Shown: piece after piece, positions 36,723-44,476 of the stretch | How positions within the stretch are numbered: the first letter of the stretch is position 1 | How the letters are laid out: every line of letters starts with the position of its first letter | The notes under the pieces: model-generated | Told to the model about the DNA's origin: nothing | Database searches by the model: none | The model's input: only the letters and a program-made list of their open reading frames with translations | Position numbers and translations under genes: made by a program | Source of the DNA: JANNUT01 sp046331425 | GTDB lineage: Bacteria > Acidobacteriota > Polarisedimenticolia > J045 | Length of the DNA stretch: 64,000 nucleotides | Assembly: GCA_046331425.1 (NCBI GenBank) | Contig: JAXLQU010000006.1 | Coordinates: forward strand, 1-64,000 | Reading direction: 5' to 3'

Positions 36723-37403
36723 CTAGCGGGCCGGTACCGCTGCGCGTACGCGAGCACGTGCTTCGGCCAGCGGCTTATAGGCGGCGCGATGAAACCACAT
36801 CGCCGCAGCCACCACTACAACGGCAGCGATGGCCAACCACATCCCCACCTCGAATGACGCGACCGTTCCGAACTGCCCAACCTTCCCGGCGCCGATGATC
36901 GGCGGCGTGAACGGCTTGATCGCCGCACCGAGCGCCGAATGCGGATCGATGCTGTGACCGTAGCGATACAAGATGAACCACAGGTCGGCTACGAAGATCA
37001 CAGGGAACAAAAGGGACGGGAGTGCGAGCACTCCCGCCCAACGGTTGTGGACGAAAACGCCTGACACCAACAACAAGCCCAACACCGCCAAGGCCGCGAT
37101 CGACATCGAGCGCTCGAGCTGTCCACCGGCATCGAGTGGAGGCATCCCGAGGTAGTGATTCAGCTCGTCGATCTCACGCACGTCACCTTGCAAGTGATTG
37201 AGATAGACCGAGACCTTCAGCCCCTTCGGATACTGCGGTGCCAGCATCGTCATGCTCCAGTAAGGCAAGAACATCGAGACTAGGAGCAACATTGTGGCCA
37301 GCATCAGCAGCGCTGAAGGCAGTAGGTACTCGCCCAATCGGTGCTCACTGCCATCCGGCAGCAGGACTTTCACGTCGGGGTCGAGTTGGAGCAGGCGTTT
37401 CAT
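36723..37403 (-). CDS. NosB-like integral membrane protein
   Basis: 226 residues with four or five transmembrane segments: LLPSALLMLATMLLLVSMFL, a pair around SIAALAVLGLLLVSGVFV and GVLALPSLLFPVIFVADLWF, and MWLAIAAVVVVAAAMWF near the end. An extracytoplasmic loop of about 45 residues (YPKGLKVSVYLNHLQGDV...) follows helix 1. Clade II nos clusters usually carry a membrane protein called NosB between nosZ and nosD; position, length and topology agree. Its biochemical role is not established; electron transfer to NosZ has been proposed. No nosR or nosX is present in the window. Confidence 0.75.
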   Translation of the reverse strand: MKRLLQLDPDVKVLLPDGSEHRLGEYLLPSALLMLATMLLLVSMFLPYWSMTMLAPQYPKGLKVSVYLNHLQGDVREIDELNHYLGMPPLDAGGQLERSMSIAALAVLGLLLVSGVFVHNRWAGVLALPSLLFPVIFVADLWFILYRYGHSIDPHSALGAAIKPFTPPIIGAGKVGQFGTVASFEVGMWLAIAAVVVVAAAMWFHRAAYKPLAEARARVRAAVPAR

Positions 37404-37422
37404 CGGTTTCTCCTCTCGAGTC

Positions 37423-39417
37423 TCAGCCCTTGACCAGCATGTAGCCGAGCATCTCGAGGTGTAGCGCTGAACAGAACTCGGTGCAGTAGTAGTTGAACGT
37501 GCCGGCGAGCGAAGCGTCGAACTCGATCGTCTGTGTTTCGCCGGGCTCCAAACTCAGCTCGATGTTGTAGCCGGAGATCGCGAACCCATGCGTGGCATCG
37601 CGTGAGCGTTCGAGGTTGGTCATGTGCCAGATTACGTGATCACCCTTGTTGATTTCGACGTGCTCGGGTGTGTAGTGGGAACGAACCACCGTCATCCAGA
37701 CTTCGACGGTCTTGCCGCGGCGCTCGACACGCGCCTTGCTTTGATCGGTGATGGCGCCTTCGTCCTTGGTCATCGTTTCCGGGTCCCAGCCAATCTCCGG
37801 ATAGACTTCCCACGCCTTGATCTTGTCCGCCTTGATGATCTGCGCGTAGTGCGGTTCGGCCACACCGATCGGCATGTCGTACAGCACCTTCATGCTCTCT
37901 CCCGCTTTGCTGATATCGACCAGTTGGAAGTTCTGCGGCAGAAGCGGCCCGAGATTCGGGAAGCGATCGATACTCCACTTGTTGAGCGCCACCACGTAGC
38001 CGCCGTCTGGCGACGCGGTGTCCCCTTCAGCGGCAGCGATGTGCCCGATGTTGTATTGAACCGGCAGCTTCTGAACCAGCGTCCAGCCCGGCTCAGGATG
38101 CTTCGACGCATACGGTCCGCCCAATGTCCAGCGCGCGACCGCCGAGTCGAGGAACAGCGATGTGTACGCGTATCCCTTGTCGTCGTACACGGTGTGCAGC
38201 GGTCCGAGTCCCAACTCGACCTGCGTCTCCTTGGCGTCGTCGAGCTTGATGACCGGCACGCCGAACTCGTCGGTGCTCATCCCACCGGCCGCGATCGCCG
38301 CCTTGATCTTGTCAATCGAGTAGATCGTGACGTGCGGGTCGAGCTTGCCGCCGACCACGATGTACTCACCGCCTGGTGTCACATCGCATCCGTGGGGGCT
38401 CTTCGGCTCAGGCGAAAAGAACAGCACGCCTTCCTTGGTCGAGACCTCGAGCGGGATCACGGTGATCCCATTCAGCTTCTTGGCCTTGCCGGCCGCGATC
38501 ACTTGCTCGGCCTTCTTCCAGTCGATGATGTGCCGATAGTCGGTGTCGTTCTTGGTGGTCCCGGCTTCGAACGGCGGATTCCCGGACTCCACGCCACCGG
38601 TCGCCATCTCGGTATTGAACGAGTTGCAGAAGACGTAACCGTAGCTGGCACCCTTGCCTGCATCGCACAGGTCTTGCCAATAGGGCGGTAGTTCGAGTTG
38701 GAACGACTTGTCGACATCGATGCGCCCTTTGACGCGATCGAACGACCATAAGCTCATGTAGCCGCGATACTTCTCTTTGTATTGCGAGAGCGGCGCATAG
38801 GAGAACCCGGCTGGTGCGGCGTACTGTGCGCCTTCGACCACGTACTCGGTATTCGGCGTTACGAAAGCACCGCCGTGATCGATCGAGGCGTTGGGGTTCC
38901 TGAGGATCTGTTTGGTCTCGAAGTCTTTGAGGCTGACCACCGCCACGCGCGCGTTGGCCTTGTCGTTGATGAACACGAACTCGCCGTCGTAGTCACCGTT
39001 GGTTTCCGACAGCGCTGGATGGTGCGTATCACCCCATGTCAAGCGGTGACCCTTGATGTCTCCGCCAGCCAACACCTTGGCCGAACCGCCGGCGTAGCCG
39101 TACCCCTGCCACGGTTCCGGGGTGAACACTGCAATCGTGCGCAGAAGACGCATTGACGGCACACCGATCACGTGGATCTGACCCGAGTGACCTCCCGACG
39201 AGAACATCAGGTACGGGTCCAGTTGTCCCGAGGGTAGGTAAGTCTTCAGCGCCGCGTACACATCGTCGGGAGAGAGATTCCTCTCGACGGCAAGTTTGGC
39301 GGCGTCCTCCGGCAAGCCTGTCGCGCCAGGCTTTGTGGCTGGCCCGCTTTGACAGGCTAGGTACGCGACCGTCGCGCCGAGTGCGCCGAGCCCCGCAATC
39401 CACCTCCAGTGTTTCAT
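37423..39417 (-). CDS. nosZ: Nitrous oxide reductase, clade II (Sec-type)
   Basis: 664 residues. Reduces N2O to N2 in the periplasm. The N-terminus (MKHWRWIAGLGALGATVAYLAC) lacks a twin-arginine motif, the hallmark of clade II enzymes, and the Cys at its end could be lipidated. All seven CuZ histidine motifs are visible: GDTHHPAL (two), IDHGGAF, SPHGCD, PLHTVYDD, YNIGHIAA and VAEPHYAQ. CuA ligands are His610 (THGF), Cys645, Cys649, His653 and Met656 (CTEFCSALHLEM). The start overlaps the hemerythrin stop by 4 bases (ATGA), and AAAGGAG precedes it. The seven-blade propeller plus cupredoxin length is complete. Confidence 0.97.
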   Translation of the reverse strand: MKHWRWIAGLGALGATVAYLACQSGPATKPGATGLPEDAAKLAVERNLSPDDVYAALKTYLPSGQLDPYLMFSSGGHSGQIHVIGVPSMRLLRTIAVFTPEPWQGYGYAGGSAKVLAGGDIKGHRLTWGDTHHPALSETNGDYDGEFVFINDKANARVAVVSLKDFETKQILRNPNASIDHGGAFVTPNTEYVVEGAQYAAPAGFSYAPLSQYKEKYRGYMSLWSFDRVKGRIDVDKSFQLELPPYWQDLCDAGKGASYGYVFCNSFNTEMATGGVESGNPPFEAGTTKNDTDYRHIIDWKKAEQVIAAGKAKKLNGITVIPLEVSTKEGVLFFSPEPKSPHGCDVTPGGEYIVVGGKLDPHVTIYSIDKIKAAIAAGGMSTDEFGVPVIKLDDAKETQVELGLGPLHTVYDDKGYAYTSLFLDSAVARWTLGGPYASKHPEPGWTLVQKLPVQYNIGHIAAAEGDTASPDGGYVVALNKWSIDRFPNLGPLLPQNFQLVDISKAGESMKVLYDMPIGVAEPHYAQIIKADKIKAWEVYPEIGWDPETMTKDEGAITDQSKARVERRGKTVEVWMTVVRSHYTPEHVEINKGDHVIWHMTNLERSRDATHGFAISGYNIELSLEPGETQTIEFDASLAGTFNYYCTEFCSALHLEMLGYMLVKG

Positions 39418-40067
39418 CGCTCCGTCTCCTTTGTTTCAGAGCCGCTCCAACCATCGGTTCGATCCGGCTCGTGATCTGTGCTTGTCGAGAGCTGCTCCAC
39501 ACCCACAAGCGGTGTGCCGGCATGCGCGCAGAGCGCGGCGGCGAGTCGCAGCAGGTGTTCCATTTCGTACGCGTCGCGCGTGCGCGCTTGACGCTGCATT
39601 GCGGCCCACACCGCTATCGCATCGGAGGCCGAAAGCACACGCTCGGCCAGAACGTAGAGCACCTTCTCTTCCTTCGAGATGTGATCACGCAGCATTGCGA
39701 CACACGTGCGTGTTGCAACCGTCAGTTCAGCGAGGTCCCCCTCGCGTTGTGCCTTGGCAATGCGCTGAAGAGCTGCATGACTGGCCTGATGCTCGGCGCG
39801 CAACACGCCGACCGGTCCACCACGATCGGTGATCCCGGCTGCAATCAGCGCCGGGAACAAACAGCTCTCTTCCTTTTCGTAGTGCGACCGTTCTGCAAAC
39901 TCCGAGAGGAACTCCAGTGAATCGATCCAGAACTGCCGCGAGGTTTGCGCGACCTGATCGATCTGGTCTGACTCCCACTGCATCGCGCACAGCACCGATT
40001 CGATCACCTGGTGCTCACGTCGAAGCAATTCTATGGCGGCGAGGTGAGAAGGTGCGGCCTGGCTCAT
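39414..40067 (-). CDS. Hemerythrin-like protein heading the nos operon
   Basis: About 217 residues from the ATG at 40067, chosen because GGAGG precedes it and because the sigma54 promoter at 40108-40123 leaves no room for the longer reading. A four-helix hemerythrin domain: His in LRREHQVIE, HYEKEESCLF (HxxxE), AEHQASH and DHISKEEKVLY (HxxxE). It binds a di-iron centre and could sense or scavenge O2 or NO, protecting the O2-sensitive copper sites of NosZ. The C-terminal tail is hydrophilic. Translation of nosZ is coupled to it by an ATGA overlap, a linkage I do not know from described nos operons. Confidence 0.88.
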   Translation of the reverse strand: MSQAAPSHLAAIELLRREHQVIESVLCAMQWESDQIDQVAQTSRQFWIDSLEFLSEFAERSHYEKEESCLFPALIAAGITDRGGPVGVLRAEHQASHAALQRIAKAQREGDLAELTVATRTCVAMLRDHISKEEKVLYVLAERVLSASDAIAVWAAMQRQARTRDAYEMEHLLRLAAALCAHAGTPLVGVEQLSTSTDHEPDRTDGWSGSETKETER

Positions 40068-40107
40068 CCGACCTCCGGTTGCGCGAAAGGGATCACAAAC
40101 CGGTAAG

Positions 40108-40123
40108 TGCAACGGGGGTGCCA
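40108..40123 (-). promoter_or_regulatory. Sigma54 (-24/-12) promoter of the hemerythrin-nosZ operon
   Basis: The minus strand reads TGGCACCCCCGTTGCA, an exact TGGCAC-N5-TTGCA match with the GG/GC spacing required by RpoN. Transcription would start near 40097, about 30 bases before the hemerythrin ATG at 40067. The divergent gene encodes a sigma54 activator, which supports use of this promoter. Confidence 0.85.
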
Positions 40124-40153
40124 GGTAGGAGACCTCTATAAACGGGTCGTTTC

Positions 40154-40213
40154 GAGGGGTCGGTCACGAAATCCCGTGATTTGACCCCTCCTGCGGTGGC
40201 GTGTTCACGAAAT
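40154..40213. promoter_or_regulatory. Dyad/direct-repeat activator sites upstream of the sigma54 promoter
   Basis: GAGGGGTC (40154-40161) and its inverse GACCCCTC (40183-40190) enclose an inner dyad TCACG (40164-40168)/CGTGA (40175-40179). The dyad centre lies about 75 bases upstream of the predicted start, within the range of enhancer sites for sigma54 activators. TCACGAAAT occurs at 40164-40172 and again at 40205-40213, the second copy 20 bases before the regulator gene, where it could serve autoregulation. Confidence 0.6.
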
Positions 40214-40232
40214 ACCGCGGTACCGTGCCGGC

Positions 40233-41756
40233 ATGAACCTCAGCGACTGTCTCGACCAGGCGGCGTTGATCTTGGCCTCCGAGGACCTCCCGCATACCCT
40301 CCCCAAGCTCGTGGTCTTGTGCGAGCAGTGCATGCCGATCTTCAGGATCGGGGTGGCGGTGATCGAGGCGGGCCAACCGTATCTGCGCGTGATCGACACC
40401 TTCGGCGCTCCGGGCGGGCCGGCGCCTCCCGGCATCGGCGCTCGGATGCCGCTCGAAGGAACCGCCAACGGTGAAGTCTGTCGCTCCCGCAATGCCGTGA
40501 TCGCGATCCCGATAGGACGTGAGGCCGAACAGTTCATGGAGGTGTCGCGTCTGAAACTCGCCGGCGCGCGCGCCTACATTTGCCTTCCGTTGATCTACGG
40601 CGATGTGTTGCTGGGAACGCTCAATCTCTCGCTCACCGAAACGCCCGCCGACCCCGAGCGACTGATCGAAAGCTTGCAACGACTCGCTCGATTGCTCGCT
40701 GGTGCGCTTTCGCGCGAACAACTGCACAGCGAAGTCCATCGTTTGACCGAGAGTTTGCGGCGCCGCAGCGCCGCACTCGACGCCGACCTCGATCGACTCG
40801 GCGGACTCGAACCGGTAGCCAAGAGCGCCGCGTTTCAACGCGCCATCAGCGACATCGAACGCGTGGCAATCTCGGATGCACATGTACTGCTCACCGGTCC
40901 AACCGGCACCGGCAAAGAGATCCTGGCGCGCTACCTGCACCGCTGCAGTCCGCGCGCCGTCGGGCCGTTCGTGGTGGTCAACTGTGCCGCGCTCCCCGAA
41001 AGTTTGGCCGAGAGTGAACTGTTCGGGCATCGACGTGGCGCGTTTACAGGCGCCGCTGCCGATCATCGCGGCGTCTTCGAACGCGCGTCGAGCGGCACGC
41101 TGTTCTTGGATGAGGTGGGCGAGCTTTCCGATCGCTCGCAAGCACGGCTGCTGCGCGCGTTGCAAGAGCGCACCATCACGCCACTCGGTGCCGAGCGACC
41201 GGTGGCAGCCGACACTCGGATCGTCGCGGCAACCAATCAAGATCTGATGGGGATGGTGCGCGACGGCGGCTTCCGGCTCGATCTTTACCATCGCTTGATT
41301 GCGTTTCCGATCGTCGTCCCTTCGCTGGCCGAGCGACGCGACGACATTCCCGAGTTGGTGACCCGCTTCTTGGCCAGCGCCTGCGCTCGCGCCAATCGCG
41401 CCATGCCCGAGGTACCGCCCGAAGTGCTCACCGCACTCGCACAGCGCGAGTACCCCGGCAATGTGCGCGAGCTACGCAATCTGGTGGAGCGCGCGTTGAT
41501 CTTCTCCGATGCACGCTTGCGGCTGCCGCCCGAGGAACTGCCGGCGGTCGTCGCCGCTTCAGCTACGGCACAGGCCGGCACGGACCAGCGATGGCCGACA
41601 CTCGACGCAGTGGTGCGTCGACATATCGAGGCGACGTTGGCGCACACCGGCGAGAAGTTCTACGGCAAAGGGGGCGCTGCCGATCTGCTCGGTCTTGCGC
41701 CGTCGACGTTGAAGAGCCGGATGGAAAAGCTGGGGATCTGGAAGCGCTCGAGCTGA
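40233..41756 (+). CDS. NorR-like sigma54-dependent regulator (GAF-AAA+-HTH)
   Basis: 507 residues. A GAF sensor domain at about 20-160 (ARMPLEGTANGEVCRSRNAV, GARAYICLPLIYGDVLLGTL); AAA+ domain at about 195-420 with Walker A GPTGTGKE, the sigma54-contact loop GAFTGA intact, Walker B LFLDEVGEL and the R-finger region; C-terminal Fis-type HTH (GAADLLGLAPSTLKSRMEKL). The architecture matches NorR, whose GAF iron centre senses NO. The ligand here is unproven. It is divergent from the nos operon, with a sigma54 promoter and dyad between them, so control of nosZ is strongly suggested. Confidence 0.9.
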   Translation: MNLSDCLDQAALILASEDLPHTLPKLVVLCEQCMPIFRIGVAVIEAGQPYLRVIDTFGAPGGPAPPGIGARMPLEGTANGEVCRSRNAVIAIPIGREAEQFMEVSRLKLAGARAYICLPLIYGDVLLGTLNLSLTETPADPERLIESLQRLARLLAGALSREQLHSEVHRLTESLRRRSAALDADLDRLGGLEPVAKSAAFQRAISDIERVAISDAHVLLTGPTGTGKEILARYLHRCSPRAVGPFVVVNCAALPESLAESELFGHRRGAFTGAAADHRGVFERASSGTLFLDEVGELSDRSQARLLRALQERTITPLGAERPVAADTRIVAATNQDLMGMVRDGGFRLDLYHRLIAFPIVVPSLAERRDDIPELVTRFLASACARANRAMPEVPPEVLTALAQREYPGNVRELRNLVERALIFSDARLRLPPEELPAVVAASATAQAGTDQRWPTLDAVVRRHIEATLAHTGEKFYGKGGAADLLGLAPSTLKSRMEKLGIWKRSS

Positions 41757-41843
41757 AGTCTGAGGATCGAACACGACGAACGACTCAGCGAGCGACCCGG
41801 CAAGCATCGCCACGAGCGCCGCCACCGCCGCTCCTTCCAACAC

Positions 41844-42242
41844 TCAACCCACCGTCTTCGACTCCATGATCGCCAGCGTGTTCCCCTCGCTGTCAGCGAA
41901 GAACCCCATCCACAACTCCATCGCTCCGGCTTTGTGCACCGCATGTGGCGCGCTGCGAAATATCACGCCACGGTCGACCAATCTCGCCGCCACCGATTCG
42001 ATGTCGTGAACCGTGAAGTAGAGGATCGAACTCGGGTGATCGAATTCCGGTTCAGGGATCGAGACCATCAGACGAACGCTGCCGCACTGAAAGAACGCCA
42101 ACCCCGGCGGGGCCTGAAACAGCAACGGCAGCCCGAGCGTATCTCGGTAGAAGGCGACCGCTCTGGAAAGGTCGACGGCGCGCACGGCGATCTGGCCGAC
42201 GTCTATCAAAAGCGGTGTGCTGGGATCGGGTGACGAGCTCAT
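41844..42242 (-). CDS. VOC (glyoxalase/dioxygenase-fold) family protein
   Basis: 132 residues with two beta-alpha-beta-beta-beta halves typical of vicinal-oxygen-chelate proteins: VGQIAVRAVDLSRAVAFYRD, LPLLFQAPPGLAFFQCG, then ILYFTVHDIESVAARLVDRG and GFFADSEGNTLAIMESK. Candidate metal ligands include Glu126 in IMES and a His in FTVHDI, but the set is incomplete for a confident enzyme call. Probably a small-molecule binding or lyase-like protein. It lies convergent to the NorR-like gene (87 bases) and 227 bases before the end of the NtrC-like gene. Confidence 0.85.
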   Translation of the reverse strand: MSSSPDPSTPLLIDVGQIAVRAVDLSRAVAFYRDTLGLPLLFQAPPGLAFFQCGSVRLMVSIPEPEFDHPSSILYFTVHDIESVAARLVDRGVIFRSAPHAVHKAGAMELWMGFFADSEGNTLAIMESKTVG

Positions 42243-42469
42243 CGGCCGGGCCTCCGGGCGGAATTATTGCCGAAGTCGAACCTGCCGGCCGCAGCCTCGC
42301 GCGCTTCCGATTTCGCTCGGTCGGTGACGGCAAGCAGCGCCAGGCGCCGACCGTCCTGATGGCGCAGCGATTCGAAGCTGCGGTCGGCGCGAGCCCGCGG
42401 GGCCCAAGCAAATGGGCCGACGCACCCGCGTGCGCCGGCCCATCGATACGCCGAGGAACGGTTACTGCG

Positions 42470-43897
42470 TTACGCCGTCTCGCGCGGCTGCACACCATAG
42501 CGCTGCAGTTTGCGATACAGAGTGGTGCGCCCGATATCCAGCGTTCGCGAGACCAAACTCAGGTTGCCGTGGCAGGTTTCGAGCGCCCGCATGATGTGCT
42601 GACGCTCCATCTCATCCAGCGTAACCATCGGTGCGCCGCTGTCGTTGGCCGAGACGCCACCCGAGCGTGCCGACTCGGACTGACTTCCATTTTGGACGTT
42701 CGGTGGCAGATGTTCCGGGCGAATCGTCTCGCCGCCCGAAAGCACCAAGGCGCGCCGAACCGCGTTCTGCAGTTCACGTACATTGCCTGGCCAGCGATAC
42801 GCTTCGAGCATCGACATCGCGATCGGGTGCACGCTGACGCTGCGCTCGAGGCGCGACTCGCGAATGATCTGCTTGACCAACAGCGGGATGTCTTCGGGGC
42901 GTTGCCGCAGCGCCGGGATTGCAATCGGGAATATCGAGATCCGGTAGTACAGATCCTCACGGAACAGCCCCTGCTCCACCATCCTCGACAGGTCGCGGTT
43001 GGTGGCGCAGATCACACGCACATCCACCGGAACCGCTTCCGAGCCACCGACACGAGTCACCACCCGATCTTGCAGCGCGCGCAGCAGCTTGGCTTGCAAG
43101 GCCGGGCTCACAGCACCGATTTCATCGAGGAACAGTGTGCCGCCATCGGCCTGCTCAAACTTGCCGGCGCGCGTCTTTCCCGCTCCGCCGAGGGCGCCGC
43201 GTTCATAGCCGAACAGTTCGTTCTCGAGCAGCGATTCTGGAAGGGCCGCGCAGTTGATCGTCACGAATGGCGAGACCTTGCGCGGCCCCTCGTAGTGGAT
43301 CGCACGTGCAAACAACTCCTTACCCGTGCCGGACTCTCCCGTGAGCAACACGGTCAGATCGGTGGGCAGCACTTTTTCGAGCATGTGCAGCGTGTCGCGC
43401 AAGCCCGTTTCAGCGCCGACGATCTCCGTGAAGCTGTACCGGCCGGACAGTTCGCGTCGCAACTGTGCGATCTCGCGTGAGAGCGAACCGAATTCCAATC
43501 CGTTGCGTACGGCCACTTGCAGCCGCTCGATATCGACAGGTTTGGTAATGAAGTCGTTGGCGGTGAGCTTCATTGCCTCGACCGCTGTCTCGACGTTGTT
43601 GTTCCCCGCCAGCACGACCACTGGGAGATCCGGGTGTGCGGCACGCAACCGCCGCAACGTCTCCAGGCCATCGATGCCCGGCAACATCACGTCGAGCAGA
43701 ATCAAGTCGGGCGCGTGCTCCGCAATCCGCGTGAGCGCTTCTTCGCCGCTTTCGACGGTGGTCACCTGATAGCCCATCTGGCTCAGGTTGAACGACAACA
43801 GCCGTCGCACCGATGCATCGTCATCAACTACCAGAACGTTTGCGGTGCGATTTCCCGTCGCGACCGGCAGCGTCATTTCACTGAGCGAGCCACCCAT
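42470..43897 (-). CDS. NtrC-family response regulator with altered GAFTGA loop
   Basis: 475 residues from the ATG at 43897 (GGAG 6 bases upstream; the longer TTG start is rejected). Receiver domain about 20-135 with acidic VVDDD, phospho-acceptor Asp in LILLDVMLPG and Lys in ITKPVD. AAA+ domain with Walker A GESGTGKE and Walker B LFLDEIGA; Fis-type HTH near the end (LVSRTLDIGRTTLYRKLQRY). Odd: the sigma54-contacting loop, GAFTGA in active members, is GALGGA here (ELFGYERGALGGAGKTR), so sigma54 activation is doubtful; it may act as a sigma70-type regulator or be impaired. No histidine kinase is adjacent. Confidence 0.9.
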   Translation of the reverse strand: MGGSLSEMTLPVATGNRTANVLVVDDDASVRRLLSFNLSQMGYQVTTVESGEEALTRIAEHAPDLILLDVMLPGIDGLETLRRLRAAHPDLPVVVLAGNNNVETAVEAMKLTANDFITKPVDIERLQVAVRNGLEFGSLSREIAQLRRELSGRYSFTEIVGAETGLRDTLHMLEKVLPTDLTVLLTGESGTGKELFARAIHYEGPRKVSPFVTINCAALPESLLENELFGYERGALGGAGKTRAGKFEQADGGTLFLDEIGAVSPALQAKLLRALQDRVVTRVGGSEAVPVDVRVICATNRDLSRMVEQGLFREDLYYRISIFPIAIPALRQRPEDIPLLVKQIIRESRLERSVSVHPIAMSMLEAYRWPGNVRELQNAVRRALVLSGGETIRPEHLPPNVQNGSQSESARSGGVSANDSGAPMVTLDEMERQHIMRALETCHGNLSLVSRTLDIGRTTLYRKLQRYGVQPRETA

Positions 43898-44476
43898 GGA
43901 CTTCTCCAAGGCGGTATCGCCGTGAACCAACGTAACCCTTTACCCAAAGCCGGAATATGGGCACGCATCCAGCGTGTGCCAGCGCGACACACGCACAGCG
44001 CCTCGAATCGGAGCGGGCGAAACACTTTTCACCGTGTAGTGAAATGAAACAGGCGCGCCAAAGCGCGCGATTCTGCTGGGCCATCCGCGCGCTTTCCGAA
44101 CACCGCGCGCTTTCGTTTTGAACAAGAAAGAAATTCAGAATGGAGCAGTCGTCGACGTGAAATCGAAGCGATCGATGTCGCTGCAGGACCCTAAATAATG
44201 CAGGGGACCGAACCCACTTGGGCCGGTCCCCCTCAGCCGGTGCGTCTCGCTCGAACGTGATCGCTGAATCCTTGGCTCGATCACGCCCTTATGTTTCGCG
44301 TCCCTTGCCAACACGTGCCGACGACTCCCCCACAACACAGCGCCCGCCCGTATCGGCCAGCCCTCCCGAGGCCAGGGACAACCGGCACGACAACTCTGGC
44401 GTGGAGTGTCTACGGCGAAGCCTGCTTCCGAGCCACAAAGCTCGCTGTTCTTGCTGCATTCGGGCCGCAGGTCAGC
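43898..44476. other. Intergenic region with operator-like repeats and a hairpin
   Basis: No gene seen in 579 bases. Upstream of the NtrC-like gene there is a dyad TTTCAC-N6-GTGAAA at 44027-44044 and a 12-bp direct repeat CCGCGCGCTTTC at 44085-44096 and 44103-44114, both plausible protein-binding sites. Further right is the hairpin at 44203-44231. The rest shows no recognisable structure. Confidence 0.5.
44203..44231 (-). terminator. Hairpin downstream of pyk
   Basis: GGGGACC at 44203-44209 pairs with GGTCCCC at 44225-44231, with an inner CCC/GGG pairing. On the minus strand it is followed by TGCATTATTT, so it can serve as a rho-independent terminator for leftward transcripts from pyruvate kinase, although it lies about 245 bases beyond the pyk stop. 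Confidence 0.5.

Noticed and set aside
37624..38691. 355-residue plus-strand open frame inside nosZ
   Set aside because: Shadow frame; nosZ on the other strand has every copper-ligand motif.
44135..44338. Short minus-strand open frame downstream of pyk
   Set aside because: It overlaps the terminator-like hairpin, lacks a ribosome site and does not look like protein.
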